Source: Alphaproteobacteria bacterium CG11_big_fil_rev_8_21_14_0_20_39_49
GTDB taxonomy: Bacteria; Pseudomonadota; Alphaproteobacteria; Rickettsiales; UBA6187
Assembly (NCBI GenBank): GCA_002787635.1
Contig: PCXK01000007.1
Coordinates: 375,877-439,876, forward strand
DNA: 64,000 bases
Direction of reading: 5' to 3'
Made by a program: the position numbers and the translations under genes. This document shows, piece by piece, positions 34,234-43,100 of the stretch; within the stretch, counting starts at the first letter, position 1; every line of letters begins with the position of its first letter. Below the pieces are notes generated by a model that was given only the letters and a program-made list of their open reading frames with translations, had not been told where the DNA came from and did not search any database.

Positions 34234-37200
34234 ATGGAAGCTTTAAGGAACGAATTTAGATGGAGAATGGTAAAGCGTAAAAAGCAGGTGGTTAATCTGT
34301 GTGCGGCTTTTGGTTTTGTTCTTTGTTTTGCAGGTGTAAATAATTCATTTGCTGATGCGGTTTCATCAAATGCGTTGCCGACTGATCCTGTTACGGTAGA
34401 AGGAAGTGCGGATCATACATATACGGACAACAGCCTTAATGTGGGAATGAACACTTCTTTTGTAAAAGACACATATAGCTCGTTCAATATCGGTAGGGAT
34501 GCACAGGTTAATATTTCAGGCGGTAATACATATGTTGCCAAAGTCCTTGAAGGCGGTGGTTTAAGCCATATATACGGACAGCTTAACGCAGCCGGTATAA
34601 ACGTATTTCTACAGAATAGTTCGGGAATTACTTTCCACGGCTCATCACAGGTTAATGTGGGTTCATTACTTGCGACTACTGCCGGTGATATTGATTTTAA
34701 TGAAAACGGCTTTGAATTATCTGATTTTGGTGATGCATCGGTAATTAACGATGGTGATATCAGGGTTTCAGATGGCGGTTTTGCTATATTAGCCGCACCT
34801 TATGTTGAAAATAACGGATTTATACAGGCTGACCTCGGAAAAATAGTTTTAGCCTCAACTACTGCAATGACAGTTGACTTGCGTGGTGACGGATTGATAA
34901 CCTATGGCGTTACAGACGAAAGTTTATCTAAAGCAGGTGTAACAAATACAGGCACTTTACAGGCAAAGTCAGGTGTTGTTCATATTTCTGCTGCGGTAGC
35001 CTCCGATGTAATCGAAAGCGTTGTAAATCTTGACGGCGTTATAGATGCCGATTCATTCGGTGAGGGGGAAGACGGTGGAACCGTATTAATATCATCTACG
35101 GGCGATATTAACCTTAATGATGTTACTATTTCTGCCGATGGCGGAAAAAACGGTAATGGAGGTTCTGTAGATACATGGGCTGACGGTGTTAATAATTTTA
35201 GTTCAGATGCGTTCATTAGTGCCAAAGGCGGTGTTGAATCAGGAAACGGCGGCACGATAGAAATAAGCGGAACTAATATATTATTAGACGGTGATGTTGA
35301 TGCTTCCGCTGCAAACGGTGAGGGCGGTGAATTTATAATCGACCCGCTTGCACTGACGATTAAAGACGGTAATGGTCCATCTAATTTTATTAACCCTCTT
35401 ATCAATACAGTCTATGAAGAAAGAGTAGAGTTTTGGTCGGGTCTGGGCATTGCCGTTACTTTGGAAGCCGATTACCTTATAACACTGGAGAATTTGACAG
35501 ATGGTGTTTTAGAAGGTGGTTCGGGTGATATTACGTTAAGAACTCTGAAAAATGCAGGAGGTGTATTCTTCCTTGATAAAAATGATAAAATATCAACAAC
35601 TTCCGGTGATATTAACATAGAAGCAGGATTGCTCGGTATTGATATAGGTCATTTGGAAACGGGAAGAGGTTTGATTGGTGATGCAGGTGACATAAACCTG
35701 ACTACCTCAGTGGCGACTTTTTCAAAAGGCGGTAACATTAATACCAAATCTATTACCGTAGGCGGTGCGACCTTAACAAATAGTACGGATTCGACAGGTG
35801 AAGTAAATATCAATGCTCACGGTAACGTCAATATTGACGGTCAGATAAATCTTTCAGTAGCAACTTTTGGCGATGATTCTAATGCTAATTCTGCTGTTAA
35901 TATATATTCAAAAAATGGTGATATTAAAATTTTAGACGATGTAAATCTTACATCTTTTGCATCAGGTGTTAATTCTGATGCGGTAACGAAATTAAATATT
36001 TTAGCAGCTAAAGGTGATGTTATTGTTGATAACATCAATGTAGATACTGAAATTTTATCTATGAGCCTTACTTCTATTAATGGAAACTTACAATTTAATA
36101 ACGTTGATATATTAGCGTCTAATGTTAATGATGCGAACAAAGAAGTGAACTTTTCTTCTATTAATGGAAATATTATCGGTGGCAACATACAATCCGATGC
36201 AGGAATACACATTACCACTGCCGACACAAGTTTGTTAGGGTTAAAAGGTAATGTTGATTTAGGCAATATCGGCACTAAAGATTCAAACAAAACTATTGCT
36301 ATAAATGCAGACGGTAATGTTAATACGGGCGTATTGGAAGGAAATGCGGCTATAATAGCTAGCGATGATGTAACTACATCTAATATATTCAGCGGTTCAG
36401 GTGTATCAATAGAGGGAAATAATGTTGAAACGGGTAATATTAACGGTGATGTTGATATAACTGCCGGAAATAACATTACTACAAAAAATATTAAGGGTGC
36501 GACCGATGTGTTTATAGATGCGGGTAATGATGTTACCACAGGCAATATTAACAGCACTAACGACACATACATTGAAGCGGATAATAATGTTGTTACAAAA
36601 AACATTATTACAGGTGATGATCTGGATATAATTGCTAGTAATGATGTTACTACAGCCAATATAGTTAGTGATGATGATGTTTACATTGATGCTTTGGGCA
36701 ATGTTTTAACTAAGAACATTATCAGCGGTGATGACATATTTATAGCTGCGTCAGGCAATGTTACTACAAATAACATTTTTGCTTTAAATTTTGGTGCAGG
36801 CAAAGGATTTGACGTAACTTCAGAAGTTGAAATATATTCATTAGGAGATGTAAACGTTAACGGCAATGTTTTTGCAGGTTCCGCTGCAACCGGATTCGGT
36901 AATGCCGATACATTAATTAGCATTGTTGCAAATAAAGTTGCCGTAAGCGGTAATGTTACGGCTGTTTCTAACTCTGCCTTTGGTGATTCTGAGGCTATTA
37001 TTTCCGTAATCGGTTTGAATGATTCGGTTGATATTGGCGGAAACGTATCAAATATTGCTAACAGCTTCGGAGGTGATGCAGGTTCAACTATACTAGTTGC
37101 TGCAAATAACGATGTTTCTATAGGTGATAATTTAACTTCTTCTGCCACAACGGTTATCGGTGATTCTTCCGCATTCGGTATTATAGCGTCCAAAAACGGA

Positions 37201-38103
37201 GAGGTCGGTATAGGTGGTAATTTAGTTACAAATTCCGTTACAATTAACGGCGATTCTACGGCAGCTTTAAATGTTAAAGGTGAAAACGGGGTTTTCATCG
37301 GAGGCGATATTTCCTCAACTTCAAATACTATTAACGGTGACGCTTCTTCGTCAATTAATGTTGAAGCCGGTGATAGTAGTGCGGACGTTGATATAATAGG
37401 TGCTATTGCTGCAAGGGCGTTTTCAACTAATCAGAACGCTGATGCTGATGTCACCATAACAGCAGGTAGAGATATTTTGTTATCGGCCTTAGTTCCCGAC
37501 CCTTTGGCGGAAGCTAATGGTGCGTTAGTACAGCAAAGGTTTACAGGAACTGATAGTGCCGCTACAGGCAATGCCTCTTTGACATTAGATGCTGATGGCT
37601 CTGTTAGATTCTTTGATGCTAATAATTTTGATCAGAACGCAATACATAAAGAAACCGGAACTCCTTATGACCAAAACGGCTTTGATATAAACGGTTATGA
37701 TATAAACGGATTTGATGTAAACGGTTTCAATCAATTCGGTTTTGATATTAACGGCATACATCGTGATACCGGAACACCTTTTGCCCCTGACGGATATGAC
37801 CAAAACGGCTTTGATATAGCAGGTTTTGACCGAAATGGATTCGATATAAACGGATTTGATGCAAATGGCTTTGATATTGCAGGCATACATCGTGATACGG
37901 GAATTATTTTTGATCCTAACGGTTTTGATGTAAACGGTAATCCTGCTCCGGGGCAGATTGATACTCTGGTTGCTCAATTAGAGGGTAGTGACGACGGTCA
38001 GGACAATACAGCAGGCGGTAATTCGGGCTTAAGTAGCTTAGAGCCTGCCGGTGGCGGTTCGGACGAGTGTGAGTTCATGAACTGTGAAGAACCTAACAGT
38101 TAA
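34234..38103 (+). CDS. TpsA-type filamentous exoprotein with C-terminal cysteine pair
   Basis: A 1,289-residue secreted beta-helix protein of the filamentous haemagglutinin/TPS family. In order: an extended signal peptide with hydrophobic core and FADA cleavage region (to about 40); the TPS secretion domain (about 55-240) with GQLNAAGINVFLQNSSGITF (NPNGI-like) and GSLLATTAGD; a long beta-helix with near-repeated units such as NVTTKNI.GDD..I.A; a repeat block of NGFD pentapeptides (about 1129-1240); and an acidic tail ending DECEFMNCEEPNS. The only cysteines outside the signal peptide are these two, as in cysteine-hook adhesins. Start: ATG 34234 with AGGGAG 11 nt upstream; GTG at 34222 would overlap that site. 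tpsB follows after 26 nt. Confidence 0.92.
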   Translation: MEALRNEFRWRMVKRKKQVVNLCAAFGFVLCFAGVNNSFADAVSSNALPTDPVTVEGSADHTYTDNSLNVGMNTSFVKDTYSSFNIGRDAQVNISGGNTYVAKVLEGGGLSHIYGQLNAAGINVFLQNSSGITFHGSSQVNVGSLLATTAGDIDFNENGFELSDFGDASVINDGDIRVSDGGFAILAAPYVENNGFIQADLGKIVLASTTAMTVDLRGDGLITYGVTDESLSKAGVTNTGTLQAKSGVVHISAAVASDVIESVVNLDGVIDADSFGEGEDGGTVLISSTGDINLNDVTISADGGKNGNGGSVDTWADGVNNFSSDAFISAKGGVESGNGGTIEISGTNILLDGDVDASAANGEGGEFIIDPLALTIKDGNGPSNFINPLINTVYEERVEFWSGLGIAVTLEADYLITLENLTDGVLEGGSGDITLRTLKNAGGVFFLDKNDKISTTSGDINIEAGLLGIDIGHLETGRGLIGDAGDINLTTSVATFSKGGNINTKSITVGGATLTNSTDSTGEVNINAHGNVNIDGQINLSVATFGDDSNANSAVNIYSKNGDIKILDDVNLTSFASGVNSDAVTKLNILAAKGDVIVDNINVDTEILSMSLTSINGNLQFNNVDILASNVNDANKEVNFSSINGNIIGGNIQSDAGIHITTADTSLLGLKGNVDLGNIGTKDSNKTIAINADGNVNTGVLEGNAAIIASDDVTTSNIFSGSGVSIEGNNVETGNINGDVDITAGNNITTKNIKGATDVFIDAGNDVTTGNINSTNDTYIEADNNVVTKNIITGDDLDIIASNDVTTANIVSDDDVYIDALGNVLTKNIISGDDIFIAASGNVTTNNIFALNFGAGKGFDVTSEVEIYSLGDVNVNGNVFAGSAATGFGNADTLISIVANKVAVSGNVTAVSNSAFGDSEAIISVIGLNDSVDIGGNVSNIANSFGGDAGSTILVAANNDVSIGDNLTSSATTVIGDSSAFGIIASKNGEVGIGGNLVTNSVTINGDSTAALNVKGENGVFIGGDISSTSNTINGDASSSINVEAGDSSADVDIIGAIAARAFSTNQNADADVTITAGRDILLSALVPDPLAEANGALVQQRFTGTDSAATGNASLTLDADGSVRFFDANNFDQNAIHKETGTPYDQNGFDINGYDINGFDVNGFNQFGFDINGIHRDTGTPFAPDGYDQNGFDIAGFDRNGFDINGFDANGFDIAGIHRDTGIIFDPNGFDVNGNPAPGQIDTLVAQLEGSDDGQDNTAGGNSGLSSLEPAGGGSDECEFMNCEEPNS
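37618..37950 (+). repeat. NGFD pentapeptide repeat block in the exoprotein
   Basis: About 110 residues with a 5-residue period, [D/N]xNGF or xNGFD. Three landmarks, HKETG, HRDTG and HRDTG, split it into units of 38 and 43 residues, which differ by exactly one pentapeptide. At DNA level the units are degenerate copies of GATNTAAACGGNTTTGAT. It lies just before the cysteine-bearing tail. Confidence 0.85.
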
Positions 38104-38129
38104 TTATAATTTGATAAGAGGAATGCGTT

Positions 38130-39812
38130 GTGTCTAACAATAAATTAAATATTACGGTTTTATGTGCAAGTCTGTCGCTGGTTACTACCTCAGCATTGGC
38201 ACAAGTAGAACGTTTCCCGGGGCTTATCGATAAACAAGTGCCTGATGTTAGCGTTCCTGATTCATATTCATTGGATAAAGAGCCGAGCAAGCCTTTAGAA
38301 GATTCTCCGGTTCTGGAAAGAATTAAAGATGCTAATAAAGTGTTGGCAACTTTAAATTCGGTTTCTTTTGAGGGTAATATGGTTATCGGTGATGCCCGGT
38401 TACAGGAAATCGCACAAAGATATATCGGTAAGAAGTTTACCAACGGTGACTTGGCGGAGCTAAAGTTTGATATTAAAAAAGCGTTTTATGACAGAGGATA
38501 TATACTTGTTAGAGTTGTTACAAAACCTCAGAATTTTGCTTCGGGTAATTTAACCGTATCAATCTATGAGGCTAAAGTAGGCGATGTGGTGATTCCTGCA
38601 ACCGGTGCTATTAAATCATGGCTGGCAAAGCGTATTGCGGCACGTGTTAAAGCCGGTGATATCGTTGTTGAAAGTGTATTAGAGTCGATGATAAGCGATG
38701 TTAATGACTTATCGGGAATCGATGCAAGTGTGAATTTAAGACCGGGTAAGGCATTTAGCACAACCGACCTTAACCTTGTTGTAAATGAAGCAAATGAAGA
38801 TATTAACAGCATTAGTATTGATAATTACGGCAGTGAATTGACAGGCGAAATTGTAACCTCTGCTCACCTTGAAAAAAGTAATTTATTCAATTTTGGCGAG
38901 AAGCTTAACCTTGATGTTCAAGTCTCTGAAGATGACTTATGGAGCGTTGGGGCAGGGGCTGTTACGCCAATCGGCATAAGCAACATAAAGCTTGAAACCT
39001 CTTATATACATAGTGAAAACCAAATCGGCGGCAGGCTGGAAGGCTTGAATGCTAGTGGTGAAACCGATGCTTATAAAGTCGCTTTTTCAAGCAAGTTGTT
39101 AAATACAAGAAAACATCAGACTGTTGTAAGATTCGGTTATGAAGACAGAACGCACGAATCCTTCCTTTCTGATATCAGGGATACTAAAGATAACTTAAGA
39201 AAGTTATTTGCTGAGGCTTCTTATTTATTCAGAGGATTTTCAAGCGTTTTCTATGCTACGGCAAAGTTATCAAAAGGGTTGGATATATTCGGAGCCAGTG
39301 AACAAGGAGATATTACCGCAAGCCGTTTGGCAGGTGACCCTGAGGCTTGGATATTTGAGCCTACAATATTAATAAATTCACGTCCATTTAGTGATAACGG
39401 AACTATAAAAGCCATATTCAGAGGTCAGGTTGCGTCTAATACCCTGCTATCTTCCGATCTGTTTACAGTCGGAGGATACGGCAATATTAGAGGATTTAAC
39501 GTAGCACAGGAAGCCGCTGAGGCAGGTTATAGCTTTAATATCGAATATAACCACGTTATTCCTACTCCTTTGGATAAGATTGAGTTTAAGGCGGGACCTT
39601 TCATCGATGGCGGAGCTATTTATAACCGTGTTAGGGGAACTTTGCAGGATAGCCATTTTTATAGTGCCGGTATAGGTGTTGAGGCGAGAGCTAAAGTTGT
39701 GCCTGTAGGTGATACTGTGGTTCGCTTTGACTGGGCTCACCCGATAGGAAATTACCGTTCAAATCAGGTTTCCAGTGATACTATATATTTAAGGCTAAAA
39801 CAGGAATTCTAG
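38130..39812 (+). CDS. TpsB outer-membrane transporter (ShlB/FhaC/HecB family)
   Basis: A 560-residue outer-membrane beta-barrel that exports the TpsA partner. The signal peptide ends near ALA-QVE (about residue 25). A linker with Pro residues is followed by two POTRA domains (about 65-225): FEGNMVIGDARLQEIAQ and YDRGYILVRVVTKPQN. The 16-strand barrel ends in Phe (LRLKQEF), as expected for BAM recognition. The conserved FhaC-type VRGF of loop 6 appears as NIRGF (near 453). The start is GTG at 38130 after AAGAGGAA. It is 26 nt from the exoprotein stop and so in the same operon. Confidence 0.95.
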   Translation: MSNNKLNITVLCASLSLVTTSALAQVERFPGLIDKQVPDVSVPDSYSLDKEPSKPLEDSPVLERIKDANKVLATLNSVSFEGNMVIGDARLQEIAQRYIGKKFTNGDLAELKFDIKKAFYDRGYILVRVVTKPQNFASGNLTVSIYEAKVGDVVIPATGAIKSWLAKRIAARVKAGDIVVESVLESMISDVNDLSGIDASVNLRPGKAFSTTDLNLVVNEANEDINSISIDNYGSELTGEIVTSAHLEKSNLFNFGEKLNLDVQVSEDDLWSVGAGAVTPIGISNIKLETSYIHSENQIGGRLEGLNASGETDAYKVAFSSKLLNTRKHQTVVRFGYEDRTHESFLSDIRDTKDNLRKLFAEASYLFRGFSSVFYATAKLSKGLDIFGASEQGDITASRLAGDPEAWIFEPTILINSRPFSDNGTIKAIFRGQVASNTLLSSDLFTVGGYGNIRGFNVAQEAAEAGYSFNIEYNHVIPTPLDKIEFKAGPFIDGGAIYNRVRGTLQDSHFYSAGIGVEARAKVVPVGDTVVRFDWAHPIGNYRSNQVSSDTIYLRLKQEF

Positions 39813-40420
39813 ATTCTGTGTTTCCACCAGTTTTTTTCATTAATTGAAAAAATCGGTTTATAGTGTCTTATTTCATGGGCTTGCAACACTTTTGGCACTT
39901 CGTTATCAAGGAGGTATTGCTTTCCTTCGATATATACTACTAAAACAGAGTGTATGATGTTTTTGAAGGTGTCATTTAGAACAACAATTCTCATGTCATC
40001 GCTCTTGAATCCCAGTTTCTTTAATAAAGTAAATTTGGCGATTGCATAATCTTCGCAATCGCCTCCTTCTTCAAAGAATTGTGTCGGGGTTGCCCAATAA
40101 TCCCCCTGACCCCATCTTTCTAAATCCGTTATATATCTGACGCTATTTACCAATCTGTTGACTTTTTTTATCACGGTAAATTTATCATCGTTGACGGTAT
40201 CTTTTTCTAAATATTCGGTGATTTCATTTATTAGGCACTTTTTGTTTTTGACACAATAGAACTCTTCTTCTTGAAATCGTTCAAGCATATCTATCCACTT
40301 GGGGAACTCATTTATATTGCGGCTCTTCCTTTCTGACGAACCAAACAGTTCGGCATACGCAACGTTAGTAAATAATAAACCTAATCCAAAAAGAGCCGCA
40401 GTGATTTTAGCCTTAAACAT
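39809..40420 (-). CDS. LapG-like periplasmic transglutaminase-type cysteine protease
   Basis: A 203-residue BTLCP (bacterial transglutaminase-like cysteine protease) protein. The start is ATG at 40420 with AGAGGA 5 nt upstream; a frame from 40447 has no support. A signal peptide ends AYA-EL (residue 23). The catalytic triad is Cys122 (EGGDCEDYAIAKF), His157 (IIHSVL) and Asp172 (LLDNE). In Pseudomonas the same family member, LapG, cuts the adhesin LapA and the TPS adhesin CdrA in the periplasm. Here it overlaps the end of tpsB by 4 bp on the opposite strand. No LapD-type c-di-GMP receptor is in the window. The linkage to the exoprotein is inference from context. Confidence 0.9.
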   Translation of the reverse strand: MFKAKITAALFGLGLLFTNVAYAELFGSSERKSRNINEFPKWIDMLERFQEEEFYCVKNKKCLINEITEYLEKDTVNDDKFTVIKKVNRLVNSVRYITDLERWGQGDYWATPTQFFEEGGDCEDYAIAKFTLLKKLGFKSDDMRIVVLNDTFKNIIHSVLVVYIEGKQYLLDNEVPKVLQAHEIRHYKPIFSINEKNWWKHRI

Positions 40421-40597
40421 AAAATCCTCTGCATGCCCCAGAGTCAATTATGATTATACCATTTATTTATTAACCGATGCTTAATTTATTATGATATGGG
40501 TAACTTTTGCTTTGAAATTATCAAAGAAGCAGATTTATTCATCTATGAGTAAGAGTTATTCTTAATAACTTGTGATGAGTTTTTTAAAAAAGAAAAT

Positions 40598-40674
40598 TGG
40601 TAGCGGGACAGGGACTTGAACCCCGGACCTAAGGATTATGATTCCTCCGCTCTAACCACCTGAGCTATCCCGCC
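40598..40674 (-). tRNA. tRNA-Met (CAT), elongator
   Basis: A full cloverleaf of 77 nt with encoded CCA. Acceptor stem GGCGGGA pairs with TCCCGCT, the D-stem is GCTC/GAGC, the anticodon loop is ATCATAA (anticodon CAT), and the T-loop is TTCAAGT. The anticodon stem GAGGA/TCCTT lacks the three G-C pairs of initiators, and the acceptor has G1.U72 rather than a C1/A72 mismatch. The sequence resembles the alphaproteobacterial elongator tRNA-Met; a lysidine-modified tRNA-Ile is less likely but not excluded. Confidence 0.93.
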
Positions 40675-40762
40675 ACAAAAAAATTGAGGCACTTATTTAG
40701 CCTGAAATTTACAAAATGTCTAGAAGTTTATTTGTAAAATTAGGGTAGTATTCAATTCCGGT

Positions 40763-40860
40763 GAGATTACCCTATAATTTGCTTCGCAAATTCGGGTAAT
40801 GACGTAATGTATAGTAATTGACTATACTCGTCATCCTATGGCTTGACCATAGGATCCAAG
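40763..40860. repeat. Two adjacent palindromic half-elements after purB
   Basis: Left: ATTACCCTATAATTTGCTTC...AATTCGGGTAATGAC at 40766-40803, which is the right half of family 2. Right: GTCATCCTATGGCTTGACCA...AGGATCCAAG at 40830-40860, an independent hairpin. They lie just after the purB stop and could end transcription. Confidence 0.7.
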
Positions 40861-40874
40861 CGATTTATAACTTC

Positions 40875-42182
40875 TTAACCAAAAACCCGTTCAAATATAG
40901 TATCGACGTTTTTGGTGTGAAATTTCAGGTCAAATAATTCTTCTAATTTGTTATTAGATAGCTTTGCCGTTACTTCGTTGTCGGATTTTAGTTCGGTTAG
41001 GAAGTCTTTTCCTTCTTCCCAGACTTTCATGGCATTGCGTTGCACGAGCTTATATGAGTCCTCACGGCTTACACCTTCTTGTGTAAGAGCTAAAAGTACA
41101 CGTTGCGAAAATACCAGTCCGCCAAGCTGATTAAGGTTTTTTAACATATTTTCAGGATATACGACAAGGTTTTCAACCACATTAGTAAGGCGGGCAAGTG
41201 CAAAGTCAAGTGTTATGGTTGCATCGGGGGCTATGGCACGTTCAACTGATGAGTGCGATATATCACGTTCATGCCAAAGGGCTACATTTTCAAGTGCGGG
41301 ATTTACATAACCCCTTATAATACGGGCTAATCCGGTTAAGTTCTCGGTTAAAACAGGATTGCGTTTATGAGGCATTGCCGAGCTGCCTTTTTGCCCTTTT
41401 GAAAAGAATTCTTCTGCCTCTAAAACCTCCGTACGCTGCAAATGGCGTACTTCAACGGCTATATTTTCAATTGAACCGGCTATCACACCCAATGTGGCAA
41501 AAAACATTGCGTGCCTGTCCCTCGGTATTACCTGAGTGGATATAGGCTCAGATGATAGCCCTAGTTTTTCCGCCACATAATCCTGAATAGTAGGTTGTAT
41601 GTGGGCAAATGTACCTACGGCACCGGATATGGCACATGTGGCAATTTCTTCACGTGCATTTGCAAGCCTTGTGCGGTTGCGTTCCATTTCTTTGTAAAAA
41701 CGTGCGAATTTTAAACCCATTGTAACGGGTTCCGCATGGATTCCGTGGCTACGCCCCATGCAAATCATGTCTTTTGTCTCATAGGCTCGTTTTTTAAGTG
41801 CCGCAAGCAGTTTGTCCATATCGTCAAGTAATATGTCGGCGGCTTGCTTTAACTGCACCGAAAGACAGGTGTCCAACACGTCCGAACTGGTCATTCCCTG
41901 ATGCACAAAACGGCTGCTTTGTCCTATATAACTTGCCAAATGGGTTAGAAACGCTATTACGTCATGTTTTGTAACCGCTTCAATATCATCAATGGCTTTT
42001 ACGTCTTTTTCCGTCCACTCTTTAGGGGCGTTATTCCATATGTTTTGAGCGTCTTCTTTAGGAATCACCCCTTCATTTGCAAGTGCATCACAAGCGTGAG
42101 CCTCGATTTCAAACCATATTTTAAATTTGTTTTCAGGTTTCCAGATGTTAACCATTTGGGGACGTGAATAACGTGGAATCAT
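40875..42182 (-). CDS. purB: Adenylosuccinate lyase
   Basis: Cleaves SAICAR and adenylosuccinate with release of fumarate, serving two steps of purine synthesis. 435 residues of the fumarase/aspartase superfamily. Signatures: TSSDVLDTCLSVQLKQA, the catalytic GRSHGIHAEPVTMGLK (His) and the superfamily signature GSSAMPHKRNPV. It is a single-gene unit between repeats on both sides. With purA and purF in the window, the enzymes are present but dispersed. Confidence 0.98.
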   Translation of the reverse strand: MIPRYSRPQMVNIWKPENKFKIWFEIEAHACDALANEGVIPKEDAQNIWNNAPKEWTEKDVKAIDDIEAVTKHDVIAFLTHLASYIGQSSRFVHQGMTSSDVLDTCLSVQLKQAADILLDDMDKLLAALKKRAYETKDMICMGRSHGIHAEPVTMGLKFARFYKEMERNRTRLANAREEIATCAISGAVGTFAHIQPTIQDYVAEKLGLSSEPISTQVIPRDRHAMFFATLGVIAGSIENIAVEVRHLQRTEVLEAEEFFSKGQKGSSAMPHKRNPVLTENLTGLARIIRGYVNPALENVALWHERDISHSSVERAIAPDATITLDFALARLTNVVENLVVYPENMLKNLNQLGGLVFSQRVLLALTQEGVSREDSYKLVQRNAMKVWEEGKDFLTELKSDNEVTAKLSNNKLEELFDLKFHTKNVDTIFERVFG

Positions 42183-42223
42183 GTTCTGCCTATAATTTTT
42201 TTATTAAAACTTTCGGTTAAATG

Positions 42224-42360
42224 TAATATTTTTACTTTTCAAGAGTTATAATTGTCATCCCCGACTTGTTCGGGGATCTTTTTCCATTTACAGAAGATCG
42301 CCCTATAATTTGCTTCACAAATTCGGGCGATGACAATATTGTTAAAAAGTGTAAGTACCA
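42224..42360. repeat. Palindromic repeat, family 2, copy 2
   Basis: Inner arms GTCATCCCCGACTTGTTCGG and TTCGGGCGATGAC, with the right arm also holding a small CCCTATAATTTGCTTCACAA hairpin. Outer arms TTTTTACTTTTCAAGAG and TTGTTAAAAAGTGTAAG are imperfect. It lies upstream of purB. Confidence 0.8.
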
Positions 42361-42397
42361 TATACAAATAGTAAGGAAATGCAAGAAGCTAAAGAAG

Positions 42398-42486
42398 AGA
42401 TTGGCAATGACCCGGATAAGCAAACTTGTGGCTGCTTCATTTCTGACCTGACCAATTTGGGTAAGCAATCCGCCCACGCCAATCTC
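42398..42486. repeat. Palindrome with GAGATTGGC ends
   Basis: GAGATTGGC at 42398-42406 and its inverse GCCAATCTC at 42478-42486 frame an 89-nt stretch in which CGGAT/ATCCG also pair. It immediately follows the family 2 element. It is a single copy in this window. Confidence 0.5.
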
Positions 42487-42511
42487 CAAATAGTTTTTAA
42501 TTTATTATGCC

Positions 42512-42973
42512 TTATCTTGCAAGACCTTTATTTTGCTGTGATTCTTTCTTGCACTGACTTTCTAATTCGGGATAATCTCTTTTTAACTTTTTCATGTCTT
42601 TGTTAACTTGTTTGGTATCAATAGCTGAATTACAGGCTTCATATGCCTGAAAAGACTCCATATACAGCTCTTTTATTAGTTGGTATTTGCTAAGGGATCC
42701 GGTTGATTCAAGTGCGGGAGTCTCTAAAACGGCAGTGTAATATGCCAAATGACCGTAAGTCTTTAAAGCAGGCTTGTTAAGAGGGTTTTTAGCATCTTGA
42801 TTCAAATTATCGTTTCTATCTCTGAATCGGTTGTTGAAATCAAAGTATAAGGTTTGTATTTCTTCGATACTATCCTGACTTACACCGTCTGTGCACATTT
42901 CTTCTTCAAAGGTTCTAATTGCCTTATTAGCCTTAGTAAGAGTTTTTTTATCAAATGTTTTAGATTTTGCCAT
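42512..42973 (-). CDS. Uncharacterised 153-residue helical protein
   Basis: I do not recognise a family. It is small, soluble and helical with many Lys, Glu and Asn, three cysteines (EEEMCTDG, YEACNS, ESQCKK) and no signal peptide. Start is uncertain: the frame extends to 43036, but that leader lacks a ribosome site and the protein-like composition begins at MAKSKTFDKK (ATG at 42973). ATG at 42982 is a further option. It has its own surroundings: repeats downstream and the 43061-43100 hairpin upstream. It is not clearly part of an operon. Confidence 0.62.
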   Translation of the reverse strand: MAKSKTFDKKTLTKANKAIRTFEEEMCTDGVSQDSIEEIQTLYFDFNNRFRDRNDNLNQDAKNPLNKPALKTYGHLAYYTAVLETPALESTGSLSKYQLIKELYMESFQAYEACNSAIDTKQVNKDMKKLKRDYPELESQCKKESQQNKGLAR

Positions 42974-43060
42974 ATTAATCATTCTTAATAAGTGTTTAAA
43001 AGTAATTAATATATTAACCGTTACTAATTGTGTCAATTATTTAGTGTTATGAGAGAAATT

Positions 43061-43100
43061 AAAAAAAGCCCCGTAATCTACATGAGAAAGGGGCTTTTTA
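43061..43100. terminator. Bidirectional-type hairpin with A/T tracts
   Basis: AAAAAAAGCCCC and GGGGCTTTTT pair with a 17-nt loop and have A and T runs on the two sides. It sits upstream of the minus-strand 153-residue gene and upstream of the plus-strand 70-residue gene, so no gene obviously ends here. A second weaker hairpin, GTTAGGGC...GACCCTAAC, follows at about 43103-43141. Confidence 0.7.

Noticed and set aside
35841-36659. 272-codon minus-strand frame opposite the exoprotein
   Set aside because: A long shadow frame arising from the low-complexity repeats of the sense strand; no ribosome site or family pattern.
37618-37950. Tandem DNA repeats as a CRISPR array
   Set aside because: The repeats are in frame, degenerate and part of a large coding region; no spacers or cas genes are present.
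37585-37977. 130-codon minus-strand frame opposite the NGFD repeats
   Set aside because: The regular (YIK)-like repetition is only the antisense of the pentapeptide array.
42232-42489. 85-codon minus-strand frame with a hydrophobic middle
   Set aside because: Its C-terminal part is translated from the family 2 palindrome, and the rest from the GAGATTGGC palindrome.
42379-42606. 75-codon plus-strand frame near 42.4 kb
   Set aside because: It begins in repeat DNA, contains the GAGATTGGC palindrome and runs into the antisense of the 153-residue gene.
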